Notes under the pieces: generated by a model | The model's database searches: none | Seen by the model: the letters and a program-made list of their open reading frames with translations, nothing else | What the model was told of the DNA's origin: nothing | Source: Emmonsiellopsis sp. PD_33 | Taxonomy: Eukaryota > Ascomycota > Eurotiomycetes > Onygenales > Ajellomycetaceae | Assembly: GCA_032988165.1 (NCBI GenBank) | Contig: JANTQF010000005.1 | Location: 1 to 64,000, forward strand | Length of the DNA: 64,000 bases | Reading direction: 5' to 3' | Shown here: piece by piece, positions 1 through 10,705 of the stretch | Position numbering within the stretch: position 1 is the first letter of the stretch | Layout of the letters: each line of letters opens with the position of its first letter | Made by a program: the position numbers and the translations under genes

Positions 1-162
1 GGTATGTGTGGAGGCTGGAGAGGAGATGGGTCGCTGGAGTCGGGCGATATATGAGTAGAGCGTTAGCGGAGGTTTGGTGGAAGTGTGGGGTAGGTTGAGT
101 TGTGGGTGGTTATGTGTTGTATTGGATAGGGGGCGCTGGGGTTTGTATTGTGTGGGGGGGGT

Positions 163-182
163 GGGGGGGGGGGGGGGGGGGG
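163..182 (+). repeat. Poly-G tract (G-quadruplex-prone)
   Basis: About 20 consecutive G follow a shorter G run and precede GGGT and GGGG groups. The stretch is likely to form G-quadruplexes and is prone to sequencing or assembly length errors. Confidence 0.8.
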
Positions 183-527
183 TGGGTAAAGGGGAGGTTA
201 CATACATCCCTTTTTTTGCTTGCTTGTTTTGTTTTGTTTGTCAAACAAGAGCTAGCTGCCTTGTCTGTCTATTTATTGCGCACACACATACATACAGGGT
301 TTAATATCATGAAAGACAGGAATGGATGGGTAACTAAATATTAGAAAATTGTTTTTTTTTCCTTCTTAAATTCTGCACTTTTTTGTTTTATTTAGTTCTT
401 TAGCCCCCCTGGGTATTTTGATTCTGGTGTCACGAATGGCATAGCTAAAGGCGTCTTGTCTTATTCTTGGTTTCATCACATTCCGTTATACCTGTTGTCT
501 GTGAGCGGGTTCTTCGGATGGAATGTC

Positions 528-547
528 CACACACACACACACACACA
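528..547 (+). repeat. (CA)10 microsatellite
   Basis: A perfect dinucleotide repeat in the region upstream of PAB1. Confidence 0.9.
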
Positions 548-1262
548 TTTCAAATCTTAGTGGTTGGTTTGCATTGGAGGAGTTAGGCATAGGCAAGCCC
601 AAAGCCTTCTTCAAGTCCAACAATTATGCGATCAAACATAGTTTTCAGCCACCATGAGCCAATAATAATAAATACCCACATTCCATGATCATAGGCCAAG
701 CGGGTTAACTTTACTCTTGATAGTAGCTTTATGCCTAGGCCTACAGGAGATAGAGACAGCCTTTCAAGACCCGACTCCTTTGTACATACATCTTACATGT
801 ACCTAGCTACCTATATATACTGCGTGAGCATTGATGTTACTCACAAAGACAGCAGTAATCAGGGGCCCGCAGATGAGCCTGCCACGCCGCAAACAGCCTG
901 GCTGGAGAGTGTGCCTGCCGGGAATCCATCTCACGCGGTACCAAAACAAAGCGCGGACTGGAAGCGAAGGGGGCGAAAAACACAAACACAGCCAGCCCAA
1001 GAAAAGGGGAACTGGAATAATATAATATATCAGCTTGAATTATGTGAATTAGGGCTATCCAAGGTCCCAGAATGCAAAAACCTTGGAAGTTTGAAAAGAA
1101 AAAAATGTCCCAGAGCGCTGTTCCTAACCGGGACTAGCGGCGTCTTATTGGTGCTGCAAAAACCATTCGTCCCACGGAGTCTGTTCTGCAAAAACCAGGC
1201 GTGGCAGCCAAGCCGTTTGCAAAAAGCCAAAAAGACCGGTTTCCGTGTCTTTGCAGTTGGCG

Positions 1263-1456
1263 CAAAAACGAAAAAAAAAAGAAAAATCTCTTCGCTCCAA
1301 CCTCACCTCAACGTCGTCCTCGTCTTCACCCCCATCCACCGCTCTCCATCCCCGTCTCCTCCCGCCAGCCTGTGTCTGCAATCGTTGTGTTTTCGCTCTC
1401 CTGCCCCCTCCCCTTCCGAAAATACTCGTAACCTCCAAAAAAAATCAGAAAAACGC
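1263..1456 (+). promoter_or_regulatory. Oligo(A)-rich segment, possible PAB1 autoregulatory leader
   Basis: Two A-rich clusters (about 1263-1286 and 1436-1454) lie upstream of the PAB1 start, before the putative 5' UTR intron. Poly(A)-binding protein genes of other eukaryotes carry A-rich 5' UTR tracts to which the protein binds to repress its own translation. That this segment is transcribed, and does the same, is inference. Confidence 0.35.
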
Positions 1457-1857
1457 CCCTAGAAAACCCCCGGTTGAGGTCTCGCGTGGTGAGTGTGCTT
1501 CTGCTGCTGCGTGTCTGATGGCTTCCTCCTTCGCCTGGGCTGCCCTTCACCACCGCAACATCAACACCCATCATCCCCCAACAACAACGACGCTCCCGCT
1601 TCTCTACATCCTGTGCTGACTGTGTGTACTGGCAGATCTCCCCGTTGATATCTACCTGTCGTGCTTGTGTTCCGCTCGCTTGACTATTAGATCTGTTCGA
1701 TCAGTGTACGTCCTGTCCTGCCTTGCCTCCTATTGCTGCCCTCGCCTCCACGCCCACAAAAGGGGAAAAAATTCCCGTTTCAACCGCGAGAATCCCACCG
1801 CTGTTCCTCCCTAGCTTACATTGTTGCTGGTGCTAGATCTTACACTCGATCGCCAAA

Positions 1858-4363
1858 ATGTCTGCTGCTGAAGTATCGACCACCTCCGGCCAAGAGCCCA
1901 CCACCACAGCCGAAGCCTCTGCCACCGGCACCACCGTCAACACAAATGTCGAAGCCGCTGCCGATGGCAACGAGACCCCCAACTCTGCTGCCCCCAGCAA
2001 CAACCAGCCACACTCCGCCTCGCTCTACGTCGGCGAGTTGGACCCCTCCGTGACTGAAGCCATGCTTTTCGAACTTTTCTCCTCCATCGGTCAGGTCGCC
2101 TCGATCCGTGTCTGCCGTGACGCCGTCACCAGACGCTCCCTGGGCTATGCCTATGTCAACTACAACAACACCGCTGATGGCGAGCGTGCTTTGGAAGATC
2201 TCAACTACACCCTGATCAAGGGTCGTCCCTGCCGGATCATGTGGTCCCAGCGTGACCCCGCCCTGCGCAAGACCGGCCAGGGCAATGTCTTCATCAAGAA
2301 CTTGGATACTGCCATCGACAACAAGGCTCTCCACGACACATTCGCTGCTTTTGGCAACATTCTCAGCTGCAAGGTTGCCCAGGATGAGTTTGGTAACTCC
2401 AAAGGATACGGCTTCGTCCACTACGAGACTGCTGAGGCCGCCACCAACGCCATCAAGCACGTCAACGGCATGTTGCTGAACGAGAAGAAGGTCTTCGTCG
2501 GCCACCACATCGCCAAGAAGGACCGCCAGAGCAAGTTCGAGGAGATGAAGGCCAACTTCACCAACGTCTACGTCAAGAATGTCGACACTGAGGTTACCAA
2601 CGAGGAGTTCCGGGAGCTGTTTGAGAAGTATGGCGATATCACATCTGCCTCTCTCAGCCGCGATAACGAGACTGGAAAGAGCAGAGGATTCGGTTTCGTC
2701 AACTTTGTCAACCACGAGAGCGCTGCTGCTGCCGTTGAGGCTCTGAATGACAAGGAGTTCAAGGGCCAGAAGCTCTACGTTGGTCGCGCACAGAAGAAAC
2801 ACGAGCGTGAGGAGGAGCTCAGAAAGCAACACGAGGCTGCCCGTGTCGAGAAGGCTTCCAAGTACCAGGGTGTCAACCTCTATGTCAAGAACTTGACCGA
2901 TGACATTGACGATGAGAAGCTTCGGGATCTCTTTATCGGCTACGGAAATATCACCTCCGCCAGAGTCATGCGTGACACCATCACTGAGCCTACTTCGGAC
3001 TCCGAGAAGGAGAAGGAAGCCGACAACGACAAGGAGAACGTCAAGGAGGAGGCTCCCAAGGAGGGTGCCGAGGAAGAGTCCGCCGAGAAGCCCGCTGAGA
3101 CCAAGAAATCTGAGAAGAAGACTCTTGGGAAGAGCAAGGGCTTCGGTTTCGTCTGCTTCAGCAACCCCGATGAGGCTTCCAAGGCCGTTACGGAGATGAA
3201 CCAGCGCATGGTCAACAACAAGCCTCTCTATGTCGCCCTTGCCCAGCGTAAGGATGTGCGCAAGAGCCAGGTTAGTATTTTCTTAACTTTTAATTTTTAA
3301 TTTTGGGCATTCTCTGACAATATATCCACAGCTCGAGGCCAGCATTCAAGCTCGCAACACCATCAGACAACAGCAGATCACCGCTGCTGCAGGAATGTCG
3401 CAGCCAGTAAGTTTCTAACATACTGTTAGCCCGTGCAAGATTGTATTCTAATTATGTTGCAGTTCATCCAGCCCGCTGTCTACTACCCACCAGGCCAGCA
3501 AGGATTCATCCCCGCCAACGCTGGTCAACGCGGCGGCCTCGCCTTTGGCCAACAGCCAGGAATGGTTCTTCCCGGAATGCCAGGTGGACGCCCTGGTCAA
3601 TTCGCTGGCGGATTCCCAGGTCAACAAGGTGGCCGTGGTATCAACCCCAACCAACAAATGCCACCCAACTTTGCCATGGGTGCCCAGGGCCTTCCCATGG
3701 GTGCTATCCAAGGTCCTGGCGGCCTCCCCAATGGCATTAGCTACCCACAGGCGATCGCTCAGGTTCAAGCTTCGTTTGGACGTGGTGGACAAGGACGTGG
3801 CCAGGTTCCCATGCAGGGCATGCCTCCTAACATGGGCAATGTCCCAGGCATGCGTGCTGGTGGCCAAGGTTTCGTTCAGGGTCGTGGCATCCCACCACAA
3901 CAGGCCGGCATGGGACGTCCTGGACAAGCTGGCCGTGGAGCTGGTCCCCAAGGTCCCGCCCAAGGAGCCGCTCCTGAGGCTGCCGGTGCTCCCAGCATCA
4001 CCCTCCAAGCTCTGACCAACGCCCCTCCTGCCCAGCAGAAGCAAATGCTCGGCGAAGCCATCTATCCTAAGATCCAAGCCCAACAACCTGAGCTGGCCGG
4101 AAAGATCACTGGTATGCTTTTGGAGATGGACAACGCTGAACTGCTTGGCTTGTAAGTTTCCATTTAACTTTTTTCTTCTTTTGTAACAAAACTAATATGA
4201 ACGTTTTAGGGTCGATGACGAAGCTGCCCTCCGAGCCAAGGTTGATGAGGCCCTCAACGTCTATGATGAGTACATGAAGAACAAGGGCGAAGGCGAAGCT
4301 ACTGAGGCCCCCAAGCCCAAGGAGGCCGCTACAGAAAGCAAGCCTGAAGAGAATAAGTCCTAA
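1858..4363 (+). CDS. PAB1: Polyadenylate-binding protein, cytoplasmic and nuclear
   Basis: It binds mRNA poly(A) tails, couples them to eIF4G for translation initiation, and guides deadenylation. Exons are 1858-3270, 3332-3406, 3463-4151 and 4210-4363, giving 776 aa. Four RRMs are visible, at roughly residues 50-128, 139-216, 232-309 and 340-465, each with RNP1-type GYGFV or GFGFV cores. A Gly/Gln/Met/Pro-rich linker follows, then a C-terminal MLLE (PABC) domain near residues 675-750 that recruits PAM2 proteins. RRM4 is split by an insert of about 48 acidic/lysine-rich residues (about 376-423), so the protein is longer than yeast Pab1. The start is the first ATG after a pyrimidine-rich leader, and an acidic N-terminal tail leads straight into RRM1. 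The 3' introns are small and conventional. A large antisense frame over exon 1 is a codon-bias shadow. Confidence 0.97.
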
Positions 4364-6003
4364 TCCACGAATTCTCGACGCTTGTTAATTGGGGGTTACT
4401 GATACCGTTGTACCTTCCTCTCGACTTGTTCGACTTACGTGATTTATGAGTTCTTCTATTTTCATCTTTTATCTTTGTATGCATTTCCTTGTTGTAATTT
4501 TCTCTAATTCCCCGGTCGCCGTCGTATCCTAGTCTGGTCTTCCTTTTCTCTAAAATGCCTGATATCCCTGAGGGTTTCCCGGAAAAAGTTGCTTCTTCCT
4601 TTTCCCCATCTTCTTTCACAACACATGTCATCCTCCGATAGTTCTTGTCGACGGCCAGACCCTACCCTCAGGAATATGAACTTCATCCCTGCTTTCCATG
4701 CCCCAAATATGCGGGTGGATCGGGGCTCTGTTTCGTCCTTCCTCGCTACCCCTTTTCACCCCCCTTGCCTCTTATCTCCCGCCCACTCTCTACCCACCCT
4801 GCCTTACGCACCGTACCGTACCCCTGTATCCCTTCACAGCCCTTTGTAACCCTTGTCCTCTTTTTTTTCACTTTTTACTGGCGATGGATGGAAACGGAAA
4901 TGGGAAAAGCAAAAGACTGTGTTTAGTACTATTAGGCTTTCTTCGGATTGATTAAGATTAACATGATATGATATGTTTTTGAAGGATTTCTTTTGTTCAT
5001 TTCTAGAGGGTCGGAAAGGTCATGGGGATCGATGGATAGACTGGTGAAAAGGTTTGTTGCGCTTATTGGGTTTCCTCAAGGCTGTCTCCATTGTCTACAC
5101 ATTTCATCGGTGATAATAGATTATGTGTATGATGTTCTCGGAGTAACTGTCGTTCCAAATGGTAGAAGTCCTGATTATTTGGTACTTCCTTTTTATTCCT
5201 TTAGAATCCGCCGGGCGGAAGCATAATACATAAAACGTGCTTAGATTGGATATTTCACAGGATTGCAGCCTCATGAATGAAAGTAAGTTTGACAAGCCAT
5301 ATGTGCTTGCGTTGCTCACGCCTGGGTTGGGCTGCCCTCCCCCTTTCACCCTGTCTCCTGCCCTCCCCCTGTCACCCTCCCTATTGCTCCTATTATCCTC
5401 TATTACCTCCACTACTCTTGTTGAGTCTACTGCCCTTACTGCCTTTTACCTCCTTGCTACTCCTATCACTTGTATATATTATCTTTATGACTGTTTCTGC
5501 TCCTATTATCTTTATTACTTCTACTACTTCTACTACTTCAGGTACTGTTGTTCTATTACTCCTATTACTTTTATTGCCTTTTATTGCCTTTATTACTCTT
5601 TACTGCCCCTACTACTTCTATTATTACTCTTGCTATCTTTATCACCCTCTGTCTCTTTATTACTCCTATTACTTCTACTACCTCTACCACCTCTATTATT
5701 CCTACTGCCCCTATTACACCACCTACCAACCTGCCCTCCCAATCCCTTCTTTGCTAAGCATGTTGTGGAATAACCATAATCAAACAGACTGTGGTGGAGA
5801 AAATCCCGAACGCCGACACCCGCCATATCGCCTGAGCCGAACTTTGAAAGCCGAAGTCCAAAGTTAGCCGATCGCCGAAAACAACAACCTCATTTCATCT
5901 TGGGCCAACCACTCCTTTTCCTCTCTTCGCAATACTATACAGTTACGAAGACTTTACCAAACACCCAGCACAGCTTCCATCCTCCCCCAATTCGTTTTGC
6001 CCA
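4364..6003. other. Intergenic: PAB1 3' region, pyrimidine tract, next promoter
   Basis: No gene is supported. The first part is T/C-rich PAB1 3' UTR and downstream sequence. A compositionally extreme pyrimidine tract follows (listed separately). The last 150 bases are the promoter/leader of the 2-hydroxyglutarate dehydrogenase gene. There a perfect 7-bp inverted repeat (AACTTTG at 5840-5846, CAAAGTT at 5859-5865) sits among repeated GCCGA words. Confidence 0.6.
5330..5740 (+). repeat. Imperfect CTATTACT/TTCTAC-type pyrimidine-rich repeat
   Basis: About 400 bases are built of degenerate 6-9 base units resembling ctattactc, ttctactac and tattgcctt, with very few G on this strand. It is a strand-asymmetric minisatellite-like tract. 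Long Leu/Ser/Thr-rich frames across it (5237-5867) come from the repeat and are not genes. Confidence 0.75.
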
Positions 6004-7402
6004 ATGCCTCCCCCGCCACCCAGCATCCCATCCCTCCTCTCAAAAGTAGTCCGCCGAACAACCCACCGCCACCAGCAACATCCCCGAAGAAGACTATTCT
6101 CGACCACCAGCTCTATACATGCTGATTTTACGCACGCGGTAGGTACTTGCTCCAGTGAGCTTTTTTGATGTACTGACCCAAATCACAGGTCATCGGTGGC
6201 GGCGTGGTAGGTCTCGCCATCGCGCGCCAGTTAGCAGGGCGCGAGGGGACGTCCACATTACTGATTGAGCGGCATGGCGCCGTGGGGACGGAGACGAGTA
6301 GTCGGAACTCAGAGGTATGTAGAGTATATATCCATCAAACTCATCATATAGACTAACCCCACCCACCCAGGTAATCCACGCAGGCCTCTACTACCCGCCC
6401 ACCTCCCTAAAAACCACCCTCTGCATCCGCGGCAAAGAACTCCTCTACTCCCTCTGCGCCACCCACAACATCCCCCACCGCCGCACCGGCAAATGGATCC
6501 TCGCCCAAGACCCCGCCCAACTCACCGCCTGCGAAGAAATCCACACCCACGCCACCTCCCTCAACATCCCCACCCACTTCCTCACCCCCCAGCAAGCCCA
6601 CAGCCGCGAACCCTCCGTGCTTGCCCGCGCCGGCATCCTCGAAAGCCCCACCACCGGCATCATCGACAGCCACGCCCTCATGGCCTACCTGCAAGCCGAC
6701 CTCGAAGAGCGCGGCGGCGACATCGCCCTGCGCACCGCCGTGCGCCACATCGAGCCCATCGCCGCCGGCAACGGCGGGTTTAAAATCTACACAACCTCCA
6801 ACGCAGGCACCCCGCACGCCGTCGACGAGCCCGAGCCCATCGTCGTCGAGACACTGGTCAATGCCGCGGGCCACGGCGCGTGCGCGATAAATAACATGCT
6901 CCTACCCGCCGAGCGCCATCGCACGGCCTATTTCGCAAAGGGGACGTATTTCTCCTACGCGGCTGCGACGCCGAGTCCGAAGCCGGCTACGCTGCTTTAT
7001 CCGGCGCCGAAGGCGGGGCTGGGAGGGTTGGGGACGCATCTTACGCTGGATATGGCGGGCCAGATTCGGTTTGGCCCGGATGTGGAGTGGGTGGATAGTG
7101 CGGAGGATTTGACGCCGAGTAGCGCACGGTTGGAGGAAGGGGTTAGGGAGATTCGGGAGTTTTTGCCGGGGATTCGGCATGAGGCGGTGGGGTTGGATTA
7201 TTGTGGTGTTAGGCCGAAGTTGGCGCCGAGGGGCGCGGTGGGGGTTGCTGGGGAAGGGGGGGGGAAGGCGGGGTTTGTGGATTTTGTTATTCAGAAGGAG
7301 GAAGGGGTTAGTGGGTTTGTGAATTTGTTGGGGATTGAGAGTCCCGGGTTGACGAGTTCGTTGGCGATTGGGGAGGTGGTGGAGGGGTTGGTTTATGGGT
7401 AG
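6004..7402 (+). CDS. L-2-hydroxyglutarate dehydrogenase, mitochondrial
   Basis: A FAD-dependent enzyme of the DAO superfamily that oxidises L-2-hydroxyglutarate to 2-oxoglutarate, a metabolite-repair reaction. Exons are 6004-6138, 6189-6314 and 6371-7402, giving 430 aa. The N-terminus is rich in Arg and Ser and ends in RRRLFS, a typical matrix-targeting presequence. The dinucleotide-binding motif GGGVVGLAIARQL follows directly at residues about 47-59 and spans the first intron junction. RNSEVIHAGLYYPP and the C-terminal LLGIESPGLTSSLAIGE are family hallmarks. The length matches the family (about 420-460 aa). The 5' half is C-rich at third positions, whereas the 3' half becomes G/T-rich. The gene converges with the iron alcohol dehydrogenase; the two stop codons lie about 400 bp apart. 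Confidence 0.9.
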
Positions 7403-7803
7403 GGGGTGTTCTTTGTTATATAGGGGAGAGGGGGTTGTTTTTTGATATTGGTCTGGATTGGTCTGCGGATATACCCTTAGATTTTTACATTTTGGATAAA
7501 TATGAATAGAATGGCATAGACGGACATGGATAGATTATGATATGTTCACCACGAAAACCCCAGATATGATAAATATTTTGAGCCCGTTTGATATCGAAAC
7601 ACCTGCATTGCAACAAAACAAAGATTTTAGATTTATTTCAGAGACAAGAGGTAGGGGGGACAATAATAATAAATAATCCCCTTTTCTTTCCCTCTTTCAT
7701 CCGTGGGTTAGTTACCCCTGACGTTAGGATTAATTCAGATATTCCCGCGCAATTCCCCGCCCTGGTACATACTACGAATCAACTCGGTAACTAAAGAGGG
7801 GGG
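7403..7803. other. Intergenic between convergent genes
   Basis: This is AT-rich 3'-flanking sequence shared by the two convergent genes. No coding potential is seen. Confidence 0.6.
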
Positions 7804-9594
7804 TTACTTTTTAGCCATCCATCGTGAATCTAAGGAGACATCCCAAAAGCGTGATTTAGAAAGGAGGGGGGAAACCACATACCAGCCTTAAAATCCGGAT
7901 GCTCCCTATCCTTCAACACACGCAATGCGATAACCTCCTCCTCCCCCGGCGGGACATTATACTACGTACGTACCCATGGTCAGCAAAACTCCTCGTAAAA
8001 CGAGAAATGCTTCCATCCATCCATCCATCCATATAAAAAAAACAATAGAAAAAGAAGAAGAAGAAACTCACATCACCCAACCCAACCCCCAACCCCAACC
8101 CCCCAACCAACCTCTGCACCCTCCTCCCCACCTCCCCCGCATCCCTCCTCACATCCCCACTCCCCCCACCACCCCCAACAGCCCCCAAACCCCTCGCAAT
8201 CTGCCCCGCCACCACCTCCTCCCCCCTCTCAGCCAAATACCCCACCACCTTCCCCAGCGTAATACACGACGTGATCCCATGCGGGATCCCATACGGGCTT
8301 CCAATCGCATGCCCGATCGAATGGCTGAGCCCCAGCGCGCCCGAGGAGAACTGGAACGGGAAGAGCGAGGAGTATCCGGCTAGAAAGAGCTTTTGGCGGA
8401 TGTCGGCGTCGTGCGGGTGGGCGTGGCATTGCGGGAGGAGGGTGGAGAGGGTGCTGAGGGCGGAGAGGGCGAGGTGTTTTGTGGGGGTTTCGGGGGAGGA
8501 GGGGTGGTAGAGGAGCTCGAGGGCGTGGTCGAGGGCGCGGATCTGAGGGGTGTTAGGACGAGGGTGTGGGATATATAGATAGATATAGCAAGGTTGGGAT
8601 AGAATAGAATAGGGGGTAATGGTACGTACGGCGGAACTTAACCATAGCCGCAACGGCGTGTGCAGGGCGATGTCCCCGTCATATAGCACCGCTGGGTTAA
8701 AAGTACATAGTTAGTCAATCAGTCCATAGATAAATCGGTTCAATCAAAATAATCCTCCTCGACCTGACCCAAAACCAGAAAAAAGAAGAAGAAAAAACAC
8801 ATACCCCTCGGCACCAACTCCTCCCCGGCAACCCCAACCTTATCCCCAGCCTCATTCGTAAACCCCGCATTCTTCGTAGTCTCCGCCACGCTCACCGTCG
8901 TCGGCACCGCAATACTATAAACCCACCTGCCCGTCTGCTGGTGCAGATTGTACGCGACGGCCTTTGCAGCGTCGATGGGTGACCCGCCGCCCACGGAGAC
9001 TAGCACGTCGGCGCCGGAGTGTTTGATCTGCGCTATGGCGGCGTGGATATCGGCGATGGGGCTGTGAGTGATGTTTTTTTTTTATTTAGTTGATTATTGT
9101 TCAGGTTTTTAAGGTAACTACGGGGGTTATGTAGAAGACGAAGAAGGGTTTGCTATGCAGTTTGGAATGAATAGGGGGTAGGTAAATACGAACGCATGCT
9201 GCCTCACCCCGCTATACGTCCCCGCATGGGCGTCTTTGCGCTTCAGGATATCTTCAATCTCTTTGATAACTGGGGTCTTCTCGCGCAGCGAGGTGCCGGT
9301 GATTATGTAGGCTTTTGAGGCGCCGAGTTCGGAGATCACGGCTGGAAGGGAGTTGATGCAGCCTGTGGTTTTTTGTCAGTGCTAGAGTTACTGTATATGC
9401 ATGTGCTGGGTGGGTGGAAGTCGGTGGAACGGTTGTATATAGAGGGGCCAGCAAGGTACTGGATATTGGATAGGGGGAGTTGGATGCGGTTACATACCCC
9501 GCCCATAAAGCATGCATTTCACCGGCGACGCGATGTATGCGCCGCGCAGGCTGCTGTCGATGGAGTTGCCTTGGAGGGAGGTGAAGGAGGACAT
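7804..9594 (-). CDS. Iron-containing alcohol dehydrogenase family (maleylacetate reductase-like)
   Basis: An NAD(P)-dependent dehydrogenase of the group III/iron-ADH superfamily. Seven exons (complement) are 9594-9498, 9362-9194, 9061-8805, 8691-8630, 8542-8072, 7961-7883 and 7829-7804, giving 386 aa; all phases close. The nucleotide-binding signature GGGSPIDAAKA and the metal-ligand region GLSHSIGHAIGSPYGIPHG with its conserved histidines are clear. The substrate is unknown. Maleylacetate reductase-like enzymes of aromatic catabolism are the closest fit by motif, and hydroxyacid-oxoacid transhydrogenase is a relative. Intron 2 uses a GTTCGT donor (after 9194); it is required because the nearby GTGAGG donor gives the wrong phase. 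The last coding exon is only 26 nt. Part of the coding sequence is low-complexity and Gly-rich (around 8080-8170), and intron 5 carries a CATC repeat. Confidence 0.85.
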
Positions 9595-10705
9595 TATTTG
9601 GCTTGTCTGACTATCTTTCTCCTATGATTTAAAAATGTATTTTTCAGCCAGAGTTTTGAAATCGAGGACGATGTTATGTTGTCTTTTCTGGCAACAATCT
9701 TAGGTTTCCCGGCGTGATTTTTATATATTGCATCAATTTTTTTCGGCAAAGACGGCAAGCTTTTGATAGCTACTTGACCCGGCCGAGTTGCTTAATATTC
9801 TGAAGGATTACAGTCAGCGACGTGTGATGATGGCGGACAGGGAAGATTAATAATAGATGGTTAGAGTAGAACTTGCTGGTTACCGATAGGGATATTATCA
9901 ACCCAGGATTGGAGATAGATAACTCTTCTCTTGGACGGCGAATTGGTTACGGGTTGGAATTGAGATTTGGCTGATCAGATGAATTTGGCCTGTGTCAATT
10001 ATATCCTTGTTGAGGAGTGATGTTGGTTAATGAATGAAGATGATGCCTGCTAATTGCCGAACATCCACTTCATCTCGGCTACAGCAACTATAAATATGTA
10101 TCCCGGCAGATGGCCTGTGTATTATTTTCTTTAGTAAAATAGTCTTTGCACAAAAGGAATGGAAACATATGCTGTAGAGGATGAAGTAAAATCGTTTTTA
10201 AAAAAAAAGAATTAAGAGATCTATTCCCCCCCTCTCTTTTTCGCTGTTCCCGTGGCGAAATATCTATAAATCCATTCATCCCACCCCTCGCATGGACGTT
10301 GTTTAGTAAACAAAAATGCCAACCCTAATTTTAACAACGAAATAAAATAATCATAGTGATGCGATTGGTACGTACGTGTAGCTATTTACCAGAGGGAAAC
10401 GTTATTAGACATAAAAAAAGGCTCTGGGATATTTCAGCAGCTTTGCTGTGTGTCAATTATCCGTAATTAGCCGACTCCGGCACCGGCAAGCACCCAGTCA
10501 TATCGTGTTCCTTTATCTATCCACTCATTTATTATACAAAGCCAAACATCAGACAAGAAGAAGAAAAAAAATATATAGAAATAACTAGACGTAGGTATCT
10601 CGGAGGACGGAAAACGCTCAAAAAGCTTCTCGAGGAGAGAAGAGGGTATATCTATCTGCTCGTGTAAGGATATAAATGGGGGTATAGGACAGGTAGGTAG
10701 TTAGT
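9595..10705. other. Intergenic, no gene seen
   Basis: AT-rich sequence between the start of the iron-ADH gene and the stop of VPS52. No frame with protein character is seen. It contains short A/T runs and a purine-rich block near 10550-10640. Confidence 0.6.

Larger units (their letters stand above)
1..1857. other. Intergenic region and PAB1 promoter/5' leader
   Basis: I see no convincing gene here. Open frames (for example at 731-1462) lack domain character and are interrupted by low-complexity sequence. The region holds a long G run at about 152-183, a (CA)n microsatellite at 528-547 and A-rich tracts at 1263-1456. A plausible 5' UTR intron of PAB1 runs from GTGAGT at 1489 to CAG at 1635, with a CTGAC branch point near 1616. 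The last 200 bases before the PAB1 start are pyrimidine-rich, as in highly expressed fungal genes. Confidence 0.6.

Noticed and set aside
731..1462. 243-aa frame upstream of PAB1
   Set aside because: No domain pattern, crosses A-rich and C/T-rich leader sequence; better explained as promoter/5' UTR.
1840..2832. 330-aa antisense frame over PAB1
   Set aside because: Codon-bias shadow of the strongly biased PAB1 exon.
5237..5867. Overlapping 178-196 aa Leu/Ser/Thr-rich frames
   Set aside because: Entirely generated by the pyrimidine repeat; frames are equally open in shifts of the repeat.
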